Below, one piece after another: positions 1 through 8,974 of a stretch of DNA of 64,000 nucleotides (the stretch's first letter is position 1; every line of letters begins with the position of its first letter). The notes under the pieces are model-generated. The model had not been told where the DNA came from, searched no databases, and saw only the letters and a list, made by a program, of their open reading frames with translations. Origin of the DNA: Mitsuaria sp. 7 (GTDB lineage Bacteria; Pseudomonadota; Gammaproteobacteria; Burkholderiales; Burkholderiaceae_C); NCBI RefSeq assembly GCF_001653795.1, contig NZ_CP011514.1:1300163-1364162 (forward strand), read 5' to 3'. A program made the translations under genes and the position numbers.

Positions 1-1
1 C

Positions 2-511
2 TTCGTCTACCTCGAGAAGCCGTACTACCTGGAGCCGATCGGCAAGTCCGGCAAGGTCTACGCGCTGCTGCGCGAGGCGATGGCGGATGCCGGACTGATC
101 GCCATCGCGCGGCTCGTGATCCACAGCAAGGAACATCTGGCCGCGCTGCTGCCGGCGGGGCCGGCGCTGATGATCGGCATGCTGCGCTGGGCCAACGAGA
201 TCCGCCCCTGCGACGACCTCAACCTGCCCGCCGAAGGCAAGTCCGCGCACGGCTTCAAGCCTGCCGAACTGCAGATGGCCCGCCAGTTGATCGACGAGAT
301 GAGCCACGACTGGCACCCGGAGGATTACCACGACGAGTTCACCGCCGCGATCCGCGACATGATCGCGCGCAAGGTCGATGAAGGCGAGACCGAGACCGTG
401 ACCCCGCTCGAGGCCGCGCCCGAGGAGTCGGGCGAAGGCGGCAAGGTCGTCGATCTCACCGAGCTGTTGCGCCGCAGCCTGGGCGGCAAGTCGAAGAAGA
501 AGGCGGCCTGA
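2..511 (+). CDS. ku: Ku protein, C-terminal part (5' end outside window)
   Basis: The reading frame is open from the first bases of the window to TGA at 509-511, so only the C-terminal ~169 residues are present. It begins FVYLEKPYYLEP and continues through a segment with IHSKEHLAAL, typical of the bacterial Ku core that closes a homodimeric ring on double-stranded DNA ends. The tail is Lys-rich (GGKSKKKAA), as is common for Ku tails that help recruit LigD and contact DNA. LigD follows on the same strand after 28 nt, giving the classic two-gene non-homologous end-joining pair. The family assignment rests on these motifs plus the LigD neighbour. Confidence 0.93.
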   Translation, partial: FVYLEKPYYLEPIGKSGKVYALLREAMADAGLIAIARLVIHSKEHLAALLPAGPALMIGMLRWANEIRPCDDLNLPAEGKSAHGFKPAELQMARQLIDEMSHDWHPEDYHDEFTAAIRDMIARKVDEGETETVTPLEAAPEESGEGGKVVDLTELLRRSLGGKSKKKAA

Positions 512-539
512 GCGCCGCGCGAAACGCCAGGAGTCGCCG

Positions 540-3209
540 ATGCCGACCGCGCCGCGCCAGGATCCGCTGACCCGTTACCGGCAGAAGCGGGACTTCCGCA
601 TCACGCCCGAACCGGACGACGCCGATCACGGCCCCGGACAGGCCGCCAAGCGGGCGAAGCGGCCGGCGCGCGCCGCCGGGACCGGCGCCAAGACCACTGC
701 AAAGGCGTCGGCGCAGACGCTCTCCTTCGTCATCCAGAAGCACTGGGCGAGCCATCTGCATTACGACTTCCGTCTGGAGCTCGACGGCGTGCTGCTGAGC
801 TGGGCCGTTCCCAAAGGGCCGTCGTACGACACGAAGGAACGCCGCATGGCGATCCACGTCGAGGACCACCCGCTGTCCTACGGCGGCTTCGAAGGCACCA
901 TCCCTCCGAAGCAGTACGGCGCCGGTGAGGTCATCGTCTGGGACAACGGCACCTGGACGCCGGAAGGCGATCCGCACGACGGGCTGCGCGACGGCAAGCT
1001 GGTGTTCCGGCTGCACGGGCAGAAGCTCGCCGGCCTGTGGCAACTCATCCGCACCTCGCGTGATGCGTCCAAGCGCGAGCAGTGGCTGCTGATCAAGAAG
1101 CACGACGGCCTGGAGCGCCCGCATGCGGACTACGACGTCACCCTAGAGCTACCCGACAGCGTGATCCAGCGTCCATTGGGAAAGGCCAAGGTCGATGCCG
1201 AGGTAATGACGGCGACGGAGACGGCGGGAAGCACTGAGCCCGACCTGAGCCGCGCGAAGAAGGCGCGGCTGCCCGCCGAGCTCACGCCGCAGCTCGCGAC
1301 GCTGGTCAGTGCCACTCCGCCCGGCGACTGGATCGCCGAGGCCAAGTTCGACGGCTACCGGCTGATGGCCCGGGTCGACAAGGGCAAGGTCCGGCTGATG
1401 ACGCGAGGGGGCAACGACTGGACGGCGCGGCTGCCCTCGCTGGCGGAGGCGATCACGGGTCTCGGCATCGACAACGGCTGGCTGGACGGCGAGATCGTCG
1501 TGCTGCGCGACGACGGCGCGCCCGATTTCAGCCTGCTGCAGAACGCGATCGGCCATCCGACGCGGACTCGGCATGAGGACATCGTGTACTTCCTCTTCGA
1601 TCTGCCGTTCCTCAACGGCCATGACCTGCGCGAAGTGCCGCTGATCCACCGCCGCGCCGTGCTGCGCGCGCTGATGGAAGGCCATGAAGACGGCGATGCG
1701 GGCGGTCATGCGGACGGTCATGCGGACGGACGGCTGCGCTTCAGCGAGGACTTTGCGGTACCGCCCGAGGAGATGCTCGCCGCCGCGTGCCAGATGCGGC
1801 TCGAGGGCCTGATCCTGAAGCGGCCCGACAGCGGCTACGTGTCCGCCCGCAGCGAGGCGTGGGTGAAGCTGAAGTGCCAGCAGCGGCAGGAGTTCGTCGT
1901 CGTCGGATTCACGGACCGCTCCGACGGCGCGAAGGCGCTGGGCAGCCTGCTGCTCGGGTACTACGAAGACGGCGCGCTCCGCTACGCCGGGCGTGTCGGC
2001 ACAGGCTGGTCGCTGAAGCTGGCCGGCGAGATGCACAAGCAGCTCGCGGCGCTGGAGGTCAAGACGCCGCACTTCGATGAACAGACCATCGCCCGCAGCC
2101 ATTGGGCCCGCATGAGCGGGCGCACCGGCGGCGATGCGCGCTGGGTGAAACCCAAGCTCGTCGTGGAAGTCGCCTTCGCGGAATGGACGCCCGATGGCCA
2201 CGTGCGCCACGCCTCGTTCCAGGGCCAGCGCGAGGACAAGGCGCCGAAGGACGTCGGGCGGGAGTCTGCCAAGCCGGCAGAGGAGCTCAAAGTGTCGAAG
2301 TCCCCATCGTCCAAGTCCCCCAAGTCGTCCAGGTCCCCAAAGTCCCCCAAGTCTTCCGAGCCGACGACCTCAGGCGCTTTGGGGCAACTCCGCATCACGC
2401 ATCCGGAGCGCGTGATCGATCCGTCCACCGGCCACACGAAGATCGAGCTGATCCGCTACTACGAGAGCGTGGTCGAGTGGATGCAACCCCACCTCGGCCG
2501 GCGGCCCGTGGCGATCGTGCGCGCGCCCGACGGCGTCGAGGGACAGCTGTTCTTCCAGAAGCACGTGGATGGCGACGAGCTCATCGTCCTGCGCGACCCG
2601 GTGGCGCTGATGCAACTGACGCAGATGAACGCCATCGAGTTCCACACCTGGAACGCGCAGGACGACAAGCCGGCCCGCGCGGACCGCTTCATCATCGACC
2701 TGGATCCGGGCGAGGGCGTGGCCTTCCCCGCGGTCGTCGATGCGGCGCGCATCACGCGCGCGCTGCTCAAGGAACTCGGCCTGCAAGCCTGGCTCAAGAC
2801 CAGCGGCGGCAAGGGGCTGCACGTGGTCGTCCCGCTGGCGCGTCGCCACGACCACGCGACGGCGAAGGCCTTCAGCCAGGCGCTGGTACAGCATCTGGCC
2901 GAGACCTTCCCGAAGAAGTTCTCGGCGAAGAGCGGACCGAAGAACCGCGTCGGGAAGATCTTCCCGGACTACCTCCGCAACGGGGAAGGGCAGACCACCG
3001 CCTGCGCCTTCACGGTCCGTGCGCGGCCCGGCCTGGGCGTCTCGATGCCCATCGCCTGGGACGAGCTCGATGACGTGAAGCGAGGCGACCAGTGGACCCT
3101 CGCCAACGCGCGGGACCGGCTCAGCTTCCAGAAGCTCGATCCGTGGAAGGACTACTGGACGACGAACCAGACGCTGACGGCGGGGCTCAGGCTACTCGGC
3201 CTGAAGTGA
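540..3209 (+). CDS. ligD: Multifunctional NHEJ DNA ligase LigD (phosphoesterase-ligase-polymerase)
   Basis: 889 aa; ATG preceded by AGGAG at suitable spacing. Domain order is 3'-phosphoesterase, ATP-dependent ligase, then primase-type polymerase, the arrangement of Pseudomonas LigD. The phosphoesterase (about 61-190) shows H68, H74, D76, R78, H110 and Y114, matching known catalytic positions. The ligase carries motif I KFDG with nucleophile K269. The polymerase (about 615-889) has the metal-binding pair D720 and D722 in IDLDPGEG and the SGGKGLHVVVPL motif. A Ser/Lys/Pro-rich linker of ~27 residues (about 583-610) separates ligase and polymerase. The enzyme trims, fills and seals broken ends held by Ku. 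Its last 23 nt overlap the 3' end of the convergent kinase gene. Confidence 0.97.
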   Translation: MPTAPRQDPLTRYRQKRDFRITPEPDDADHGPGQAAKRAKRPARAAGTGAKTTAKASAQTLSFVIQKHWASHLHYDFRLELDGVLLSWAVPKGPSYDTKERRMAIHVEDHPLSYGGFEGTIPPKQYGAGEVIVWDNGTWTPEGDPHDGLRDGKLVFRLHGQKLAGLWQLIRTSRDASKREQWLLIKKHDGLERPHADYDVTLELPDSVIQRPLGKAKVDAEVMTATETAGSTEPDLSRAKKARLPAELTPQLATLVSATPPGDWIAEAKFDGYRLMARVDKGKVRLMTRGGNDWTARLPSLAEAITGLGIDNGWLDGEIVVLRDDGAPDFSLLQNAIGHPTRTRHEDIVYFLFDLPFLNGHDLREVPLIHRRAVLRALMEGHEDGDAGGHADGHADGRLRFSEDFAVPPEEMLAAACQMRLEGLILKRPDSGYVSARSEAWVKLKCQQRQEFVVVGFTDRSDGAKALGSLLLGYYEDGALRYAGRVGTGWSLKLAGEMHKQLAALEVKTPHFDEQTIARSHWARMSGRTGGDARWVKPKLVVEVAFAEWTPDGHVRHASFQGQREDKAPKDVGRESAKPAEELKVSKSPSSKSPKSSRSPKSPKSSEPTTSGALGQLRITHPERVIDPSTGHTKIELIRYYESVVEWMQPHLGRRPVAIVRAPDGVEGQLFFQKHVDGDELIVLRDPVALMQLTQMNAIEFHTWNAQDDKPARADRFIIDLDPGEGVAFPAVVDAARITRALLKELGLQAWLKTSGGKGLHVVVPLARRHDHATAKAFSQALVQHLAETFPKKFSAKSGPKNRVGKIFPDYLRNGEGQTTACAFTVRARPGLGVSMPIAWDELDDVKRGDQWTLANARDRLSFQKLDPWKDYWTTNQTLTAGLRLLGLK

Positions 3210-6200
3210 GCGGCGTGAGCGGCGGGGCGGTCGCGATCAACGGGACGCGGAGCTCGAACCGCGCGCCGCATCCGGTGCCCTCGCTGTGCACCGAGACGCT
3301 ACCGCCGTGCCGCTCGATCAATTGCCGGACCAGCGAGAGACCGATGCCCAGGCCGCCCTGCGAGCGGTCCAGCGCGCGGTCGCCCTGGACGAACAGGTCG
3401 AACATCGTCACCTGCAACGCGTGCGGCACACCGATGCCGTCGTCGCTGACGCGGATCAGCGCCACGCCGGGTCCGCCGTCGGGCGCGCGCTCCTCGCTCA
3501 TGGCCAAGTCGATGCGACCTCCGGGATCGGTGTACTTCGCGGCGTTCGTGAGCACGTTGGCCACGCACTGCACCAGCCGCGCCAGATCGCCGTGCACGCG
3601 CAGCGGCTGGCTGCTGCTGGTCACCGAGAACTGGTGGCGCCGTTCCCGCATCAGGGGTTCCGCCGTCTCCACCGCCTGCGCGACGACCTCCGACAGCAGC
3701 AGCGGTCCGAGCTGCAGTTCCACCCGTCCCTGCGTGATCCGCGAGACGTCCAGCAGGTCGTCCACCAGCCGCGTCAGCGTGTCGACCTGCCGGCGGATGA
3801 TGGCCACCATCTTCCTGGAACGCTCATCGGGCAGGCCGAGCCGCGCCAGCACGTCGCCCGCGCTGCGGATGGGCGCGATCGGGTTGCGCAGTTCGTGCGC
3901 CAGCATGGCCAGGAACTGGTCCTTCTGCCGGTCCGCGGCCTCCAGCCGTCGCCGGGCCTTCAGGGGCGCGGAGATCTCGCGGTAGTAGCACACCACGCCG
4001 GGCGAGCCGTCCGGCAGCGGGATCCGGCTGATCTGCCATTCGTAGGCCTCGGTGATGCCGAGGTCGCTGCGCTCCTGGATGAACTCGGGCGTGTGGTACG
4101 GATCGCCGGTCTCCAGCGTGCGCTGGAAGAGCGACACGATCTGGTCCGACAGCGGATGCCCCCACTGCCGCTCCAGCAGCGCGTCGAAGCGCTCGCCGAT
4201 CAGGTCCGGCGGATCGCCGAAGGTCGCGCGCGCCGTCGGATTGGCCTCGCGCAGCCGCAGCGTCGCTCCGTCGTGCTCGACCAGGAAGACGCCCATCGGC
4301 GCCTCGTTGAGCAGGGTCTCGAACTGCTCGGTGCGGCGCCGGAAGGCCGCCTCCGCCGATTGCCGCAGACGCCGCAGCTCCAGCAGCGCCCCGAGTCGCG
4401 CGAGCAGTTCCCGCGACGAGAAGGGCTTGATCATGTAGTCGTCGGCGCCGGAGTCCAGGCCCTCGATGCGGGCCTCCTCGCCGGCGCGCGCCGACAGCAG
4501 CACCACCGGCACGCCGCCCAGCCGCGCATCCACGCGGATCGCCGTCAGCAAGGCCAGGCCGTCGAGCCGCGGCATCATGACGTCGCTCAGCAGCAGGTCC
4601 GGCGGTTCGCGCCGGGCGGCCTCCAGCGCCTGCAGTCCGTCCGCCGCGAGTTCGACGGCGTAGAACGGCGACAGCAGGTCGCGCAGGTAGGCGCGCATGT
4701 CCGCGTTGTCGTCGGCGACGATGATCCGCGCGCCGAAGGTGGCGGCGAAGCGCTGGTCGACGGTCGGCCAGGCGCCGCTCTCCGCGCGATCGGCGGCCAC
4801 ACCGACCGCGCCGACGCGACCGGGCGCGACATCCCGCAGCGGTTCCGGCGCGGGCAGCCAGCGCAGCGCTTCCTCGACATAGGCGCGCGCGCCGGTCGTG
4901 GTGGCGGGCAAGGCCGGCGGGACAGGCGGGGCGCCGATGCGCCCGGTCCGCTCCTCCATGGGTTCGACGCGCTCCTGCGGCAGATGCTCGCGACCCAGGG
5001 GGAGCAGGACGCGGAACAGCGTCCCTTCGCCGTGCACGCTGGACGCCTCGATCCGGCCGCCGTGCAGGCGCACGAGCTCCTGCACCAGCGCCAGTCCGAT
5101 GCCGGAGCCTTCATGCGTGCGGCCCTCCGCGCCGGCGACGCGGTGGAAGCGCTCGAAGACCTTGGGCAGTTCGTCCGCCGGGATCCCGGCGCCGGTGTCG
5201 GCCACCTCCAGCACGGCCTGGCCGCGGCCGCCTTCCTGCCGCTCACGCAGTCGCACCGTCACCTGGCCGCGCATCGTGAACTTGAAGGCGTTGGACAACA
5301 GGTTCAGGACGATCTTCTCCCACATCTCCCGGTCGACGTAGGCGTAGGCGGACAGCGGGGCGCAGTCGACCTCGAAGCCCAGGCTGACCCGCTCCATCGC
5401 GGACCGGAAGGTGCTCGCCAGGTCGCGGGTCAGCGCCGCGAGGTCCGTCGCCTGATAGCGCGCCTGCGAGCGGCCCGCCTCGATGCGCGAGAAGTCCAGC
5501 AGCGTGTTCACCAGCCGTTGCAGCCGCGCGGCATTGCGCAGCACCAGCGCCAGCCGGTCCCGCATCGGGCCGTCCAGCTGGGGCGCGGTCACCAGTTCCT
5601 CGAGCGGGCCCAGCATCAGCGTCAGCGGCGTGCGGAACTCGTGGCTGATGTTGGAGAAGAAGGCCGTCTTCGCCCGGTCCAGCTCGGCCAGCGATTCGGC
5701 GCGACGGCGCTCGGCCTCGTAGGCCGACGCGTCGGCGAGCGCGGCCGACACCTGGCCGGCGACCAGGTTCAGGAAGTCGCGGTAGTCCTCGTCCAGCGGG
5801 AGGCGCGGGCTGACGCCCAGCACCAGGAAACCGGCGAGGTCCTTGCCGGCGCTTCGCAGCGGCAGCAGCACGGCGCGCGTCAGCGTCTCCGGCCAGGGCG
5901 GCAGCGTGAGCGACACGCCCAGCGCCGGCATGTCCGGCAGGTCCCGTGCCGCGCCGCTCGCGGCCAGGTCCGGCAGCGGCCAGCCGTCCGGCGGATCGAT
6001 CAGGCTGAGCGCCTCGGGGAAGGGCACGGGGCCGCCGTCCGCCTGCGCCGCCGCGGCCGCCTCCGAACCCGGCGGCAGGCTGAAGCAGATCCGCCGCGCG
6101 CTCTGCCCGCCGGCTTCCGTCAGGTAGAGCGCGGAGAACGGCAGGTCCAGCGCGGAGTCGGAGACCACGCCGCAGACGCGCCGCGCGCATTCGTGCGTCT

Positions 6201-6831
6201 CGTCCGCGCCGACGGTGCGCGCCGCGAGGTCGCGCAGCACGCGCAGGCGGCGTTCGCCGATCACGCGGTCCGTGACCTCGGTGACGACGCACCACATGCC
6301 GTCCACGCGCAGGTCGTCGTCGTAGACCGGGCTGTACGAGAAGGTGTGATACGTCTCCTCGGGGAAGCCGCTGCGCTCCAGGAACAGCAGCAGGCCCTCG
6401 TCCCACGTCGCCTCGCCGGTCGTCTGCACGTGGCGGATGCGGCTGTAGGCGGCGTCCCAGACCTCGGCCCAGACGCGCTGCGACGGGGCGCCGAGCGCCC
6501 ATTCGCGCTTCAGCCCCAGCGTGGGCAGGTAGGCGTCATTGCAGAAGAAGGTCATCTCGGACCCCCACGCCATCCACATGGCGTAGCGCGAGTCCAGCAT
6601 CATCCGCACCACCGTCTTCAGCGAGGCCGGCCAGCCGTCCGACGGACCGAGCGGCGTGGCGGTCCAGTCCAGCGCGCGCATGCGCCCGCCCATCTCGCCG
6701 CCGCCGTCCAGGAAATGACGGCGGCGCGGGGCCGCGATGGGCGTCGGGATCGTCTCGTCAGCGGGCGGGCCGAGCTGCGGTCCGGGCGGCTCGGGAGGCA
6801 GGCCAGCGGAACCGGCGGGCGAAGCGTGCAT
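3187..6831 (-). CDS. Large hybrid sensor histidine kinase (PAS-GAF-HK-REC-PAS-HK)
   Basis: 1214 aa, with no signal peptide or obvious membrane segment, so probably cytosolic. In order: a PAS-like region (~52-195), a GAF-like region (~196-370), a first HisKA/HATPase core with H397 in SNISHEFRTPL and an ATP lid DTGAGIP/GSGIGLAL, a receiver domain with phospho-acceptor D750 and conserved K802, a PAS domain (~835-955), and a second HisKA/HATPase core with H979 in LAHELRNPI. Having two complete kinase cores flanking one receiver, and no C-terminal receiver, is less usual than the common hybrid layout. No response-regulator gene is adjacent, so output and ligand are unknown. It overlaps ligD tail to tail. 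Confidence 0.93.
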   Translation of the reverse strand: MHASPAGSAGLPPEPPGPQLGPPADETIPTPIAAPRRRHFLDGGGEMGGRMRALDWTATPLGPSDGWPASLKTVVRMMLDSRYAMWMAWGSEMTFFCNDAYLPTLGLKREWALGAPSQRVWAEVWDAAYSRIRHVQTTGEATWDEGLLLFLERSGFPEETYHTFSYSPVYDDDLRVDGMWCVVTEVTDRVIGERRLRVLRDLAARTVGADETHECARRVCGVVSDSALDLPFSALYLTEAGGQSARRICFSLPPGSEAAAAAQADGGPVPFPEALSLIDPPDGWPLPDLAASGAARDLPDMPALGVSLTLPPWPETLTRAVLLPLRSAGKDLAGFLVLGVSPRLPLDEDYRDFLNLVAGQVSAALADASAYEAERRRAESLAELDRAKTAFFSNISHEFRTPLTLMLGPLEELVTAPQLDGPMRDRLALVLRNAARLQRLVNTLLDFSRIEAGRSQARYQATDLAALTRDLASTFRSAMERVSLGFEVDCAPLSAYAYVDREMWEKIVLNLLSNAFKFTMRGQVTVRLRERQEGGRGQAVLEVADTGAGIPADELPKVFERFHRVAGAEGRTHEGSGIGLALVQELVRLHGGRIEASSVHGEGTLFRVLLPLGREHLPQERVEPMEERTGRIGAPPVPPALPATTTGARAYVEEALRWLPAPEPLRDVAPGRVGAVGVAADRAESGAWPTVDQRFAATFGARIIVADDNADMRAYLRDLLSPFYAVELAADGLQALEAARREPPDLLLSDVMMPRLDGLALLTAIRVDARLGGVPVVLLSARAGEEARIEGLDSGADDYMIKPFSSRELLARLGALLELRRLRQSAEAAFRRRTEQFETLLNEAPMGVFLVEHDGATLRLREANPTARATFGDPPDLIGERFDALLERQWGHPLSDQIVSLFQRTLETGDPYHTPEFIQERSDLGITEAYEWQISRIPLPDGSPGVVCYYREISAPLKARRRLEAADRQKDQFLAMLAHELRNPIAPIRSAGDVLARLGLPDERSRKMVAIIRRQVDTLTRLVDDLLDVSRITQGRVELQLGPLLLSEVVAQAVETAEPLMRERRHQFSVTSSSQPLRVHGDLARLVQCVANVLTNAAKYTDPGGRIDLAMSEERAPDGGPGVALIRVSDDGIGVPHALQVTMFDLFVQGDRALDRSQGGLGIGLSLVRQLIERHGGSVSVHSEGTGCGARFELRVPLIATAPPLTPLTSGRVA

Positions 6832-6991
6832 CGGCAGAAATTTCCTGGTGAGGGCCGGGGTCGGTCGAGTCTATGGGGGGCGAAGCAAGCCGCGCACCCG
6901 CATCAGCCCTGGGGCTCCCCTGGCCTTCTTGGGTCGGTGACCGGCGTGGTTCTGGCCTGGATGAGGGGCCGGCGCCGCAGGGGGCGCCCGG

Positions 6992-6997
6992 TACACT
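6992..6997 (+). promoter_or_regulatory. Putative -10 element (TACACT) for the CNNM-family gene
   Basis: TACACT lies 27 nt before the TTG start, which would give a leader of about 20 nt. No good -35 is visible. The motif is inferred from match and spacing only. Confidence 0.4.
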
Positions 6998-7024
6998 GGG
7001 CGCTCCTCCATTCCGAAAGCCGCC

Positions 7025-8362
7025 TTGAGTTCCAGCCTGCTGCTCATCCTCCTGCTGATCTGTGCCAGCGCGTTCTTCTCGATGGCGGAACTGTCGCTGG
7101 CCGCGTCGCGTCGGCTCAAGCTGCGACAGCTGGCGGACGAGGGCGACCCCCGCGCCGCGCAGGTGCTGAAGGTCCAGGAGCAGCCCGGCTACTACTTCAC
7201 CGTCGTGCAGATCGGCGTCAACACATTGGCCATCCTGGCCGGCGTGGTCGGGGAGGGCGCGCTGACGCCGCATTTCGAGTCGCTGCTGCGCCCGCTGATC
7301 GACATCGACACGGCGCAGAAGACCGCCTTCGCGCTGTCCTTCACCTGCGTCACCATCCTCTTCGTCGTGCTGGCGGACCTGCTGCCCAAGCGGCTGTCGA
7401 TGAACGAGCCCGAAAGCGTCGCGATGGCGCTGATCCGGCCGATGCTCTTCCTCACCCTCGTGCTGCGGCCGATCGCCTGGGCGCTGAACCACGTGGCCGA
7501 CGGCCTGCTGCGGCTGCTCGGCCGGCCGATGAGTCCGGACAACACGATCACCCATGACGACATCCTCGCCCTGGCCGCGGCGGGCCAGCGGGCCGGCGTC
7601 GTCTCGGCGGCCGACCAGCAGGTGATCGAGAACGTCTTCGAGCTGGAGACCCGGACCGTCGAGTCCTCGATGACCTCGCGCGAACGCGTCGTCTACTTCT
7701 CCCTGGACGACGACGAGGCGCTGATCCGCACGCGGATCGCGGACGCGCCGCACTCGACCTACCTGGTCTGCGCCGGGGAGATCGACCAGGTCGTCGGCTA
7801 CGTCGACGCGACCGACCTGTTCCAGCGCGTGCTGCGCGGCGAGGTCATCTCGCTGCGCGCCGAGCCGGCGCTGGTCAAGAAGGTGCTGATCGTGCCCGAC
7901 CGCCTCACGCTGGCCGAGGTGCTGCAGCATTTCAAGATCGCGCACGAGGACTTCGCGGTCATCGTCAACGAATACTCGCTGGTCGTCGGCGTCATCACGC
8001 TGAACGACGTGATGAGCACGGTGATGGGCTCCATGGTCTCCACCGCCGAGGAGGAGCAGCAGATCATCCGGCGCGACGACGGCAGCTTCCTGGCCGACGG
8101 CATCACGCCCATCCCCGACGTGCAGCGCGCGCTGGGCGTGGACGACTTCCCCCACCACGGCCAGTACGACACGCTGGCCGGTTTCCTGATGGTGATGCTG
8201 CGCCGCATCCCCAAGCGCACCGACGTCGTGGAATGGCACGGCTGGCGCTTCGAGGTCGTCGACGTCGACAGCCACCGCGTCGACCAGGTCATGATCGCCC
8301 GGGTGGGCGGTCCGCCGTCGGGGGACGCACCCGCGCCGGGATCACCGGACCTGGCGGACTGA
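7025..8362 (+). CDS. CNNM/HlyC-CorC family membrane protein (YtfL/PaeA-like)
   Basis: 445 aa, close in length to E. coli YtfL/PaeA. The N-terminal third is the CNNM transmembrane domain, with an initial hydrophobic helix at residues 1-20 and further helices near 60-80, 98-120 and 130-150. Then come a tandem CBS pair (~200-325, including TSRERVVYFSLDDD and HEDFAVIVNEYSLVVGVI) and a C-terminal CorC/HlyC transporter-associated domain (~335-430). Relatives are implicated in Mg2+/Co2+ or polyamine efflux, and the substrate cannot be told here. The start is TTG with GAAAG upstream; no in-frame ATG lies nearby. The last 21 nt overlap the convergent transglycosylase gene. Confidence 0.88.
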   Translation: MSSSLLLILLLICASAFFSMAELSLAASRRLKLRQLADEGDPRAAQVLKVQEQPGYYFTVVQIGVNTLAILAGVVGEGALTPHFESLLRPLIDIDTAQKTAFALSFTCVTILFVVLADLLPKRLSMNEPESVAMALIRPMLFLTLVLRPIAWALNHVADGLLRLLGRPMSPDNTITHDDILALAAAGQRAGVVSAADQQVIENVFELETRTVESSMTSRERVVYFSLDDDEALIRTRIADAPHSTYLVCAGEIDQVVGYVDATDLFQRVLRGEVISLRAEPALVKKVLIVPDRLTLAEVLQHFKIAHEDFAVIVNEYSLVVGVITLNDVMSTVMGSMVSTAEEEQQIIRRDDGSFLADGITPIPDVQRALGVDDFPHHGQYDTLAGFLMVMLRRIPKRTDVVEWHGWRFEVVDVDSHRVDQVMIARVGGPPSGDAPAPGSPDLAD

Positions 8363-8974
8363 GCGCGGCCCAGCCGGCCCGGTGCCGGGCCCGGCGCCCA
8401 GCCTCGCATGGAGCCCGGTGTTCAGCCGCTCGCTGAGCTCTTCGCTGAGTTCCTCGTTGAGGGCGACGTAGTGCCGCAGCACCTGCCGCGCATACGCCTG
8501 GCGCTTGACCGGGTCGCGGGCGTTGTAGGCCCCCAGCGCGTCGACCGTCCTGCCCATCGAGCGGAAGTTGCTGCCCAGGATCCAGGCACCGACGAGGATG
8601 TTGGCGCAGGGCACGTTCAGGTCGCCTTCCTTGACGCCATGCCGCGCCAGCGTCGGCAGCCATGACGAGTTGATCTGCATCAGGCCGATGTCGGTCGAGC
8701 CATTGGTATTGCGGTTGACCGCCGCGGGGTTCAGACCTGACTCCTGGCGCGCGATGGCCTTCAACAGCAGCGGCGAGACGCCGTAGCGTTCCCCCGCCAG
8801 CACGAAGCAGCGGTCGAAACGCGTCACGTCGGTGGGAACGGCCGGTCGAGTCGGTCGAGCCTTCTGCGTCTGCGTCGGCGTCTGCGTCCGCGCCTTTGCC
8901 TGTGGATCCTGCTGGGCCTGTGCCGGCAACGAGGCCGCCAACGCCGCCAGCAGTCCTGCCGTGATCGCGCGCAT
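8342..8974 (-). CDS. Lytic transglycosylase of the type IVb pilus operon (R64 PilT / IagB-like)
   Basis: 210 aa with an N-terminal signal peptide (cleavage likely after AQA, ~20), a Thr/Gln/Pro-rich spacer and an SLT domain. Catalytic E78 lies in IARQESGLNP, followed by the STDIGLMQIN motif. This small periplasmic transglycosylase class opens peptidoglycan for pilus or secretion assembly and corresponds to R64 PilT, not to the T4aP retraction ATPase of the same name. Start and stop overlap the upstream pilR-type gene as TGATG, so it is the last gene of the operon. Two cysteines (C56, C123) may form a disulfide. Its 3' end overlaps the convergent CNNM gene. Confidence 0.9.
   Translation of the reverse strand: MRAITAGLLAALAASLPAQAQQDPQAKARTQTPTQTQKARPTRPAVPTDVTRFDRCFVLAGERYGVSPLLLKAIARQESGLNPAAVNRNTNGSTDIGLMQINSSWLPTLARHGVKEGDLNVPCANILVGAWILGSNFRSMGRTVDALGAYNARDPVKRQAYARQVLRHYVALNEELSEELSERLNTGLHARLGAGPGTGPAGPRSVRQVR

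Noticed and set aside
3286..7557. A 1423-codon plus-strand open frame antisense to the hybrid kinase gene
   Set aside because: It is a GC-rich shadow frame: its composition is Arg/Gln/His/Ala-rich without domains, and the minus strand carries an unmistakable kinase with all motifs.
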